DNA from: Clavelina lepadiformis
Lineage: Eukaryota > Chordata > Ascidiacea > Aplousobranchia > Clavelinidae
DNA: 64,000 nucleotides
Direction of reading: 5' to 3'
Assembly (NCBI RefSeq): GCF_947623445.1
Contig: NC_135243.1
Span: 16,742,501 to 16,806,500, forward strand
Shown: positions 48,936 through 60,736 of the stretch, in pieces
How positions within the stretch are numbered: the first letter of the stretch is position 1
Layout: every line of letters begins with the position of its first letter
Notes under the pieces: generated by a model
Seen by the model: the letters and a program-made list of their open reading frames with translations, nothing else
The model's database searches: none
What the model was told of the DNA's origin: nothing
Program-made: the position numbers and the translations under genes

Positions 48936-51423
48936 AAACAACTTATATAAGCTTTTCAAAAATGTTTGTTGTAGGAAAGTGCTTTTTGAGTTTGTAAAGT
49001 CACAGATTTGTCTGTTGTTTAGTAAAAAACATAATTTTCTGCTTTTTAGTTTGTTTTCAAGCAGCTTTCTTCAAATTTGGTCAAAAAACACATAAAGCCA
49101 AGGGTGTAGTCGACGGAGCGTAACTAATGAAGTATTGTGGTCGACCTTTATTAGCTGGTTATTAGGTAAAACAAATTTGCATAACATCAAATCGTTTTCT
49201 CATTTGAGGGAGATCTACTGAGCGCACCTAAGAGTAACTGTCAGATACAAGAAGCCTTTGCCAAGTGCGCATAGTTAATAGTTTCCTTATTGGAAAATTG
49301 GCTTTATTACAATAAATCAAACTGCTCTGCCCTAATAAGTGTTTCTTCACTATTAAAAGCATAATTAGAAGGTTAGTTTGCAGAAACACCAAAAACCGTG
49401 AATGTGATTTACAAGATTTTGAAGCTGAACCTTTTAAGCAATGCTTCTGATCATGCCGGAGATAAATATTATTTCGGTATTCTTATCAAGTCATGCTAAT
49501 TTCACGCAAAACTCTGCAACAAGTACTATTCGCTAAGAGCGTGATGATTACTTATAGCCTCGAGTATTTCGTGGAAACTACGGATTGACTTTTGTTATTA
49601 AAAGAAACACTGAATGCTATTTTTATTTCCCTTTATCTTGATAAGTTGTTAATTAACGGTGACATGGGCGGCTAAAATTTAACATCTCGATAACAAGAGA
49701 GACTTTTAACTGATTAATGAAGGCAGTTGTTGTAAAAAAACATTTGGTTTTCATACACTCAAACAGTAGGGCGTAGGCCTATTTTGGCGAAAGGCAACGA
49801 ACTGTCACTTGCCTGATTCATGGAAAATCAGCTGTGGTTTAAAGCTCTGTTGTATCTAGTTTTCTTTAAAGCTGTTGCGTGCGTTTTTTAAAGGCACTTC
49901 TAATGGTTTAGATTGAATTTATAAAGATGCAATAAAGCGTAAAGTTTTATTAAAAGAAATATTTAATAAAGTGGTCCTATTGAGATTTGTTCAAACATAT
50001 CTCGTTTAAAAACACTTTCATATATACACTTGCACTTTTTAAGGTCTGTAGGCTTGTTTATAACGCATAGTATCGTTTACTTTTCGCCATTGACCTTGCT
50101 GAGGAAACAAAAGTATGGTGCTAACCTTGTTCTAGAATGGTCAAACAAGAAATACGCTTACAAATAACCAATGAACGGAAAAAAAGCGGCAAAGTCCCGA
50201 GGACTTATGACATGCACGGTGTTAACTATATATAGTGGTTCTACAAAGACGTTAAGTTAGGACGGCCACCAAGCTCAAACAGCGTTTATGTTAAAGCTAA
50301 ATAAAAAATAAAGTAACGAGAAAAGCGCATAAAAACACTGGGCTATCAATATCTACGTCACAAACAACATTTGAGAAATCGTATAGGACATGCTTATGAG
50401 AGCTGTTGATGTGCTCATGGATGGTTAGAATAAAACCCACGAAACAAAAACACCAGGGAGCGGAATCCTGTTTCAGTGACCACGGTAAAGACGCGACATC
50501 GTTGCCCATAGTTTCACAAAAAAGTCTTAAAACCAGCAATCCTCGTTCTTATGGAATAAAGCTACATTTTTATATCGCTTCTGAATGAAATGTTTATGAA
50601 GATTTCTTGGAAAATCTTTGAGTACTTCTGACTAATTTTAAAGTGATAGTACCATAGAATCATAGATAACCTGCATTTTCCCCTCAAAGGAACTTTTCAA
50701 AAAACAGTTAGAATTATTAGAAAAATTTGTATATTAGAAATTTTAAACTAAACTTAATAATTTAATCAAGTGTGATAGCTTATTGCCTTATACCATATAC
50801 CAATGGAGAGAGAGAAAGAGAATTTATTTGCCATTTTTAAAATTAAACAAATAGGTCTACATTAAAATTAAATAAATCAGTAATCGGTTGATGTGGGGCG
50901 GCGACAGACCTTACGGTGCACAAAACAACAAAAGGCTTATTCAAAGTTTCTACAGGTCAGGAGTCCATTCCATTGCAAAAGCACTACGTGATCAGTGAAG
51001 CTTAAATATTGACAGTTTTCCTAACTAATGACTATGCAAACGAAACATATTTCCTATTGATGCAATATATGTTTGTAGTAAATATGTGCCTAAAATTTTG
51101 CAAAGGTGTGGATGCTTGCTATGCTTGTATAAAAAAAAATTGTTGTCTGACGAACGAGAAACAAATTTCAAAACATGCACAGATCAGTAACATCAAGAAA
51201 TGACAAATGACGGGTTTTCTTCAAAAAAAAAACCTCAAAGTGAAATCCAACTGGGTTTAGATGATTCATATCTTTCAGTATGTCACACGGCCAATTGGAC
51301 ATCATTTAAAGTGGCTATGTCCTATGAGGCCAGTAAGTGCTGATTAGCCAGTAAGACTTTTGCGATTCGTCACTTATATGCCATAACCATCCAAACAGTG
51401 AGGGACGTTCGAAAGAAGTACAT

Positions 51424-51437
51424 TCTCTCTCTCTCTC
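51424..51437. repeat. CT microsatellite, seven units
   Basis: A short uninterrupted TC run between CAT and ACTTATT. Confidence 0.85.
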
Positions 51438-53038
51438 ACTTATTTGAGCGCAAACGTGTAAAACGTTTTGTCATATGGTACAGTATAGTATGAGAATCTT
51501 TATCCTCGGACTGAGGAAAGTCTTTGCACGACTTTAACCCAGTGATGATTCTTCATTGCTCCAGTCGAGGTTGCTGAACTAACATTTGCCCAAGTTTCAT
51601 TTGTCACGCATTTTTTGTTTGTTTTTTTGATTGTTTGTGCCGTATTGCCCGAATTTAGAACTGTTCACCAGGTCCACTGAGCAAGAGTAAGTGTCGTTAT
51701 CTTAAATCAGTTCGCAGAGAATGTATATCTGTAATTGAGTGAGCTGCTGCAGCTTGCAGACTACATTTAGGCGATAGTACTAAGGCTTCATAAAGATATT
51801 TTGTGCTTTTATTACGTTAAATAAAAGTTATATATGTACATGCCATATGTCCTTTTTGCATGCATTAATTACCGTCTTCCCAAAAGTTTCTATGGCAACG
51901 AAAAACAAAGAAAACCAACAGCCTTAGTATAAACAATCTTCAAACATTTACCTTATAAGATCTATACAAGAATGGCTGATTGGAACTCCATGTTTGACTA
52001 TTGATTGTATTTTTTCCAAATGTACAAATTACCTGCGTGCTTAAATATTCTATTGTCATTTCCAGCTGTGCTCTAGTTTTCCCAGGAAGCCAAACAATAA
52101 ATTGCCCTCTAGAGATTTGTCACGGAAATGCAGCATTATCAGCGCGCTCAAGCGTTCGTTTTATTGTTGTAGTTAATTCAGTTTTCCTTTTCGTGTGAAG
52201 ATCGGTCAACTGGTTGAATTTGTAATTAGACACCGAAACGCGCTAAAAGAACTGCTATCGGTCACTTTTTCTTTGCAGAATAAGGTCTCAATGTGACCAG
52301 TTGGATTTCGTCAAAAAATATGCTTCGAAAACTTGATTAACAGGAATATAGATAGGATATTATACGACAAGTACCAAAAGGAAGTACAGATTTAACGTTA
52401 TTTGCCAGCTTAACGCAAGCTTTTAAGAACATAAGTGTGTTTTACTTCTGCTTGTGGTCGACCACCGCAGTACGTCATCGTACGCTCGAGGCTTATTATC
52501 CAAGAAAGCGCCGAAACGAATGAGCAGGCGCGTTCAAAGCATATTTTCCTCGCTGTTTGACAGAGCTAGATGCCTACTGAGCACTATAAGCGAAACGTTA
52601 ATGATTTGTACGCTTAAGAAATGAAAAACTTTTAAACTTAGGTCGAGGAGTTGGTTTCGGTCAAGTTATCGTTAATTACTTCAGGTGACATCAATAAGAT
52701 TGGTTAATATTTACCAAAATAGCTGTTAGTCATACTTTTAAGATAAGATTCGCATCCGTAAATGACTAGCGAGCTTTATAGGTTTCGGTATCATGTCTAC
52801 AAACAGAAAAAGGAAAACGTTTTAACCAAATTGATGTTATACCTGAAATCTTTAGAACTTTAAGCCGTAAGTCCAGGCTATAACACGTTTTTGTTTGATA
52901 TTTACTAAATCAACTTACTTCAGTTTGCCAGTTTCATAGATCGTAAGTTTAGGTTGTGTTGGATTGGTTTTGTAAAAGATCGAAGTTTGGAAGTCTTTGA
53001 AATTCCATCCACGATTTGGAATAACCAATACGAAGAAA

Positions 53039-56000
53039 ATGTTTGGAAAACTGCCCGAATCTCGTTACACAATGATGCTCATCATATTATTTCTCCTGAT
53101 TTCCGAGCCAGCTATGTATGTTCAGGCTAGTCGAAGATCTGATCAAGTACGACATGAGTTGCCATGGGACCCAAGAACAACGGAAGGGTAAGACAGTTTA
53201 TTACATTAGGAGTTGTAATGGCATTTGTACAGAAAATGTAAAATCATTTAATCGTTTACAAAACTTTACACCATGTTCAGTAAGATTAGTAGAATGCCTA
53301 GGAATTGAAAGTGGTCAAACTATTTGTCATCATCTTGACGATTTGCCTTTTCGTGATTATCTGAGAATTACTTTCTCAAGATTTTAGGGTGTAATTGCAT
53401 TCCGTACTCTTGTTCTTGTTTTAAACACGTAGCCCCTTGAGATTTCGTACTTATTACATGCGGATACGCGCCACTGGTAATATGATAACGGAGCATATAT
53501 AAAGTGTTATTCACGGACCGCATGAAAAGTAATTCCGAACTCTACTGGATTGTTTGGTAGATATAGGCTTGATAACACGGCTCGGTACAGCACTTTATGT
53601 CCTGTTGAAATGACGGTTTTGGTCATTGTTACCATTGAAGACTTAAGTACACATTTTCTAAAGCCCACAAGATTTTAACAAAACATGTTCTTCGTACCTA
53701 TCAGTTAGCATCAGCAACAAAACCTGGGTTAAACATTAATAATTCAGCATTTTATTTGTATTATCTCTTAAAGAGTAGCGTAAAGGAGTCATCACTTTGT
53801 ACGACGCTATATAGTTAAAAAAGAAACAATATTTGGTGACTGCCCAAATAGAACAAGTTATTTAACTACCGATATTATGATGATCAATAGGAAATAGGCA
53901 AATTTTGTCTGTGCCCCTTTTCTTGAAAGTCCTATAAGTCGTCACTACTGTATATTTGAAATTTACAAAATGTTTTTCCCAGAAGCACGTTACGGTAAAG
54001 TTTATGTTAACGATTTATGCTGTTGCATTTTATGTGGATGTATTTAGGCGTTTAAAGCGCTATAGTTCGCCCACTGCGTCGAAACGACGGGGTCTTATAC
54101 TTTGAGCTATCACGCAATCAATTTCAAGTCCTAACATGTCTTGTTAGATAAACTTAACCAATGTATGCTTTACGACAAAACGACTCACAAGACAAACAAA
54201 CCGACAAAAGCGTGGTTCTACTACTTCGTTTTCATTGGTTCGATGAAAAGCAAAGATAAGCACATACAATTAAGTTCTTTTCAAAAGCCATAAAAGCTGT
54301 TTTGAACGAAAAATTACGGCTCATGCGAGGTGTAGTTTGTAATCGTAGACTGTGATGTATCACAAACACAAGCTTTTTTACCAAGTTTGCAGACTGGGTT
54401 AAACTTTAAACCATATTTACTCTTTACATATATTGCTGGTATTAAATTGTTAAAAAGACCCTCGTAGCTTTGCAAAGCGCTAAGGCTTATCCGATATACA
54501 ACGGGCGTCACCTTTCATACGAATGTCTTTGAATACAATGCCAAGTTGGCTTGCTGTATAGAGGCGACAAGCATAATTTATTATATGCCTAAGACAATGC
54601 TTTTCATGAGACCTATGTTAACACGTCTGCTGAATAATATAGATTAAGTGTTCTCCTTGTGGGTAATTTTGCATTGCAGTCACTTCCTATAATTATTATG
54701 CGTGAAATTTATTGCCTAACCATGCGTGTGGGGACAGACTCGCTGGCTCACGCATCAATTATTTTCAGCTCAGCCACAATTCGCGTTGCGACTGTGTGAA
54801 AACTTTCCAGTCTGAAAATGAAGTTCAATGTAGATATTTGCGGTATGTGAGGCCCACCGTAGTAATTCGTCGTACCAGGTACGCTTTTTCCACATTGCTA
54901 ATTATCCAGGTTATTGTGAACCAAACTCACTTCAACAGTGGTATTAAAATTACCGGCCACTGAACTGTACTGCTTGCCAAATGTAGCAATTAAAATTAAC
55001 CAAACTGTCCAACGATTGCCAAAGTTGAAAAAGTACCACGGGTTGATGTAAAATTTTCGTGAAATTTTGCAACATCTGGTCAGAGCGAGTCTTGTAATGA
55101 TTTTGTTCCAATGTCGAACCGCTTTTTGTTCATTATACATGTAATTGGAGTGGACAGATAACCTTCTAACAATAGCTAATTGACAGCGATTTTTGACTTT
55201 TGAAGTTTCAAAACTGTTAATTTTAACGTCTGCGAGCATGGTACCAAAGTAGAGTCAACTTCCTAAGAACCAGTCTGCTCACTTCTAATTAAAGGGACTT
55301 CACGCATTTTACCAACCTAATTTGAATTCATGTTCATTAGTATAGTAAAAGTTTGGGGTGGACCATATACTTATCACTTTACACTGCACGTTGGACTTAT
55401 AAACCGATTAGATAATAAGTTACGTAACTTTTCGTCACTAACTAAAACCTCCATAGCATGTTATAAAATAATTTGTGCTGTACATCAGCCAAATCGTGCT
55501 GAAATTTCACGCCTAGTCACTTCCATATCGCTCCAACTAACGACGTGTTGTGATTAACACACAATAGCAAGTGCACCATGTTTATTGAAATACAGTATTT
55601 GTGGTAGAGCAGCATCAACTTTGCATTGTTGTATGCTGTTTTGTTGCGTGGTTTAAACTTTGCTAAACAAGTTTTGTGCATTTGCCACCATCTGTTGTTT
55701 GGAATTAACTGGAAGGGTGCGTACTCTGCAGCAGACTGCGTAACCCTTGTTCTCGACACTGCTCATGACTGGGCGTTAAAATGTGTATCATCACTTTGGA
55801 GTAAACCGTACTAGTCTCCATTGAAAGCAAACTGCAAATCAACCAATGACCACAAATAACTGCTTTCGAAAACTTGCTTTCTAATTGTGATTTAAAGCAT
55901 TGTTTTAGACGTGAAGTCCCGTTGTGAAGTACGTGTTATGTAAGCGAACTACGCCCGCCAACATCGATATGATACTACGCTGTCTTAATTTTAATGACAA

Positions 56001-59000
56001 CATCAAGAAGACGTTGTGGGATGATAATTGTAACCTACACAAAAGTATTGCTGCAAATTCGTAAGTACATCTGTCAAATTTTCCGTGAGACGCCGTCATA
56101 TCATTCCCAGAAAAGCAAGCGTAGCCTATTTGTTAGTTTTTGATCAGAAAATTTTTGATATGACGACTAGTGATAGTGGCACGTTTAATTAAGTATACCC
56201 TATAGTCCTATACTGTCAGTCGATAACAGCCAAAACCTACTGTTTCTAAACACTATTTTGTATTTCACAAGATTTATTTAGTTCAAATTGGTATAAAGTA
56301 AACCTTTGTAGTAAGCCGCTCCGAAATGGAAAGCAAGAGGATTATATTTATCCCGCTGCGCCACATCTGCTTGTGATAAGTTGACATCTGGAAAACTTCG
56401 TGTCTTTCAACAGAAAGGGGCTTAGCAATAATCGCGTTGCTGTATGACCTTACAAAGAAGATTTGTAAAGTTTCTTTTGTTTTTACTGCTACGTAAAATT
56501 TCTTTCTAGCAGCCAAAATTGCTTTGCAGATTTTTGTAAGAAAATACGCTTCAAACTTGATAACATTTCCTGAAAAACAAGAGAAGTGTTTACCCGAATA
56601 ACTTTGAAAAGTATGTGTCACGTTCACGACTACACGGTGTGTATAAGCAACAACATACATAGCCGACCACAATCTGTAGATAACGTTATAAACGTATCGC
56701 AATAAAGCTATGTAGCTCACGGCTATATGTATAGACTTGGTATTTTTTGTAACTCGGGTGGGAGGGCATAGAATGAGTAATGAGTTAGCGCTTGGTATAA
56801 ATAAATTTGTGAGTCTATACTCTATATCAACCATTTGGTGCGACCTGTAATCAAGGAGCGGTCTTGTTTATAACAGTTCACTTTTCGAGAAGTGTTAAAT
56901 CTTCTTTCGCGCGTCTTCACGCGGTCGACAAGTGCTTTTGCAAGAAATTGCTTCTTTCGTGTGTAGTCTACTGGTTGTTCTTGACGACGTAACAAGTACT
57001 CTTGTACAAAGTTCGGCGGTAGGTGTCCCTACTTAAGTGTCATCTGCTGATTCCACACGAGTGAGGAAGGACTGGTGAGAATGCGTCACTTGCGCTCTCA
57101 ATCAGCGGAAAAGACTTTCAATGATAAGCCCTAAAATGCACTTGTTGCTTTACACTTCGTTGCGTACCCTAATTACCCCGTTAAAGGCAATTCATTGTAC
57201 AATGGGCTAAAGGGTAATTGCCAACAGGTCGAAATCTGCCCTTTCTAGGTGTTTTCTTGGCAGAAAATTCTTGTGAAGCAGAATGATAATTATGCCTACC
57301 GGAGAACTCGGTAACTTAATTTTCCACTCCAAAACTATGCAGCGATGTGTTTAAAAGTAAGACTGCCAATTTCAACTATAAATAGATAAACATTTGTTAG
57401 ATGATTTATGTTCGAGGTCGGTCGTCAAACCAAACCATATGTTGTTGTGTCATGCTATGATCATGTCACGCTCGGATGTTTCAGAGTAATATGCCATGCT
57501 GTTAATGAATGTGGTGTTTCTAAACCCAGTCTAAGGAACATACATTTTACTAGACCCCGCTTGTAATAGGCCGTAATCCACGAAGTGTAACATTACCGAT
57601 CTAAGAGGTGTGTCGCCTATGGAGGCTTTGTGTTATCGTACCGATATATATAGCTAGGAGGCGGGAGCCCTTCGGTTTCAATGCAGGTCGTTATGACCGA
57701 AAGCTGTGGGGGAAGTAAAACAGCCAGCAGTTATGCTATTGGATTTCGGTTGCCTTTATAACGACAGCCGAAGTGTTTATTCCGTAACCATATGAGTTTG
57801 ATATCTTGTGAACATTTAACAACTCCCTTTCGACAATGGGTTAATGTTTCACTACGAGACGGGCCTGAGCGTGAGCGTCATCTCGCTTTGTTCGTAATCT
57901 TGCTCTCAATAACCAAACATGTCGTTTTTCATTGTTCTCTTTCAACTCAGCTTGATGTATGACCTAGGAAAGTCTCGCTACTCCCTGCAAAGAGTGAGCA
58001 AAGCTCAGTGGCTGCAATGCCATCGTTTAATACGACTGTTTGTGTCACTATACAAACGTTTTATGGTTGGCTCAACTTTTATCTGAGCTATCTTTACAGA
58101 AAGCTGTAACGTATACATTTCACTAAAATGTTGCAACGGCCGCTGAGGGACTTGCTTCCACTTGTATTTAATTTGCATTGAAGTAAAAACGGCTTTTCTG
58201 CAAGTTTTACCGACAACCATTGTATGTGTGACACAACCTGATCCTGCATTTATCGCTGCAATTCTAACTTTGCAGAAACTAAGTAAAAACCAAAGTGTTA
58301 TGTATGCTTTAGCCACTTCTAGTATAAAAACATATGCAACAAATCTTAAATAATTGCTGTAGACTAGAGCAGGGCTTCCCAAACTGGGGGTCGCGACCCC
58401 GCAAGGGGTCGCAGAGCGTATACCAATTTTACACGAAGTACTGCATATACTACTTATCAATGCACTGCACTGCTTATTAATTTAAACGTGAAGGGTCGCG
58501 GAAAACTTCGGAAGTTTGAAAGGGGTCGCGAGCAAAAAAGTTTGGGAAGCCCTGGACTAGAGTAATGGAGGAGTTATATATTTGAGACTAAGTAACATGT
58601 TTTAGGCTTTTAGAAATGCGCCATTTTGTTTTAAAACGTAATTATGCCATCTGTATGTCAACACATTAAGTTTTATATCAATGCCGAAGTGCGTAACTTA
58701 AACTGCAAAAGGGCAATTAATAATTTGGCTATATTTAGTAACAATTGACCTAGTTTTAAAGACCTACACAATGCTAATTAGTGGTGGTTATTTTCTCATT
58801 ACTTTACTTGTCTCTGGGATGTATTTGTTCTAGCGGAAACAGACAGGACAGGCAGGATCTGTGGCACTTAAACGAAATTAGAATCACAACATAGTGTTAG
58901 TTGTAAATATAGATATTTCTGAATTATATTCAAGATTACTCAACTGGATAAATTGTTGTGACTGTATCTATCAACAAAAAACATTGACGTCATCTAGACG

Positions 59001-60736
59001 TTTATCTGAAAGCAAGGCTGACACTCTGGCGTACAAAACAATTGAGCTATATTTAAAAGTTTTAGTAAAGTATCAGTAACAGTATCGTAAAGCCTGCTGT
59101 TGCTATCGCCATATCCTGGTAAGGGTATGGAAAAGCAAGGACACCATTGGCTGGCCTGCCTTATGTCATTGAATGGAATGAATAAAGATGTGCTATTTAC
59201 TGTAAGGCGCAGTATTATCTTAAAGCGAAAATTAATATGTTTTATGTTTTATTTTAATGTAGATTTAAATATGGCGATATCAGAAACCTCAACGTACATA
59301 TCAACGAAAAGCTGGATATAATCTGCCCACAGTACGACGCCGATGCGCCGCATCCTCTCAAATTTGTCATTTTCAATGTGAGCCAGCAATCATTTGACGA
59401 GTGCAATGTTAATACGGAATCAGGTACGTCTGAACACCAGTCCGTATTTATTAATCTAATTAAAGCAAAAAATCATTACGGGAATAAAATTATAAACAAT
59501 GGAATTTAACTCACAACGTATTGAGTTATAGAGATGAAAAACAAAGATTGACTTTGATAAAAATACTAAAGCCATTGACTTACAACCGATGATATTCTGG
59601 TGTTGCTATTGATATAAGTGTACTCGTTACCGTGTGAATCTGCTATACTGGAATCTTCTCATAAAACAGTGTTGAAAAATGATTAAGAACGAGAAATTCC
59701 AACGTGCGATATTCGTTTGACTTCACCCAAATAGAATAGATTTCAAGTTAAAAGGAGGATTCTGTATGGTGTTTTCAGATGAATAGATTGAACATGACTG
59801 TAAGATTTATTTCTTATACCAAATAATCGGTAAACTCTCGGGTGGTCCACTTGCCGTTCCATACTGTTATGATATTGTCTATAAATTTGTTTTACTGGTC
59901 TCGTTTTTGTTACTTAAATCTGTAAAACGTGAAATAGATGAAACACGAATATACAATTACGAAAATACGTTATTGTGTCACTCATCAATTTCATTTGCAA
60001 TTGCAGGAGACAGAAAAATATTTGAATGTAATACTCCGACCAAAAGCAAGAAGTTGACTGTTAAGTTTCAGCCTAAAAGTCCAAATCCGTTGGGTTTCGT
60101 TTACAAGCCTGGAAATGCATACTATTATATGTGTAGGTATTTGTTTTCCTTTCTGCTTGTTTTTGTGCTTGTTCCGGCTGATGTATGGTATCGTAATTCT
60201 GTAATTTAATTGTCTTCATGTAGCATTTGTGGAGGACGAGACAGATTACTCCTGCGAGAAAGCAACAAGGCTTCAAGTTAACGTAGGTCACAAACGTACT
60301 CACGAGCATACAAAGCTTCCCATCACTACCGACAACTATTCGGACGGAGGTAAAAATGTTCCTACCGCATTGTCAACAACATCGCCACCATCTACAACTA
60401 CTAAATCTACCACCACCACCACAACTACAACTAGAACAACTACAACAACACGCAAGTCAACCAATAAACCAAAATCAACTTCACGTGAGTTTGATGCATT
60501 GTACGGCTTACTCATACGAACATTGGTTGTACTTTATGTTTGTAAAATGATTATTACGAAGGGTTTTAAAGAGTGTTAAGTTTTGTCTCACAAGCACTGT
60601 TTTTCTCACAGGACAAGGAGTTCGTCGACCACAGCAATCCAACAATGGTGATGGTGGAGGCGGCGCCTCACAGATAAAGTGCTCCATCGTGTGGCTGGCA
60701 TTGGCGCTTCTGGTGGCTGTTTTCTTACACCGGTGA
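53039..60736 (+). CDS. EFNA: Ephrin 3 of the cluster, divergent GPI-anchored ephrin
   Basis: Five exons, 53039-53187, 59263-59423, 60007-60132, 60224-60484 and 60612-60736, encode 273 residues. A hydrophobic segment near residues 13-30 serves as signal peptide; a second in-frame ATG at residues 12-13 is an alternative start. Canonical cysteines are 71 (DIICP), 97, 111 and 156; Asn88 (NVS) matches the glycosylation site of the other two. The loop region reads SPNPLGFVYKPGNAYYYM, which is closer to vertebrate ephrins than copies 1 and 2. The conserved first strand is altered (RHELPWDP instead of RHVIYWN). The Thr-rich stalk lies in exon 4 rather than exon 5. The C-terminus is a Gly-rich linker, then KCSIVWLALALLVAVFLHR, a GPI-type signal. 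The first three intron positions and phases match the other two copies, so the three genes share an intron-containing ancestor. Confidence 0.88.
53188..59262. other. Ephrin 3 intron 1, 6.1 kb
   Basis: The longest intron in the window (GTAAGACA to TTAATGTAG). It contains the hAT-type MITE at 58370-58554. A 183-codon frame at 56283-56834 on the minus strand is the longest unexplained open frame, but its composition is unremarkable. Nothing else could be named. Confidence 0.6.
58370..58554. mobile_element. hAT-type MITE with perfect 8-base target duplication
   Basis: A 185-base element begins CAGGGCTTCCCAAACTGGGG and ends with the inverse (GTTTGGGAAGCCCTG), giving 16 identical terminal bases in inverted orientation and further GGGTCGCGACCCC-type internal symmetry. 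It is flanked by identical GACTAGAG octamers at 58362-58369 and 58555-58562. CAGGG-type ends and an 8-base duplication are hallmarks of hAT elements. It has no coding capacity and was mobilised in trans. Confidence 0.92.

Larger units (their letters stand above)
45766..53038. other. Spacer between ephrin 2 and ephrin 3
   Basis: About 7.3 kb, the longest gene-free stretch. It contains a pure TA dinucleotide run at 48916-48935 and a CT run at 51424-51437. Short open frames (for example 46141-46359) look non-coding. It should include the ephrin 2 3' UTR, though no AATAAA lies close behind the stop, and the ephrin 3 promoter. Confidence 0.55.

Noticed and set aside
56283..56834. 183-codon open frame on the minus strand within ephrin 3 intron 1
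   Set aside because: No recognisable domain, no splice context and a composition typical of translated AT-rich DNA. It is the longest unexplained frame, so only transcript data would revive it.
58005..58460. 151-codon minus-strand frame
   Set aside because: It overlaps the hAT-type MITE at 58370-58554 and has no family resemblance.
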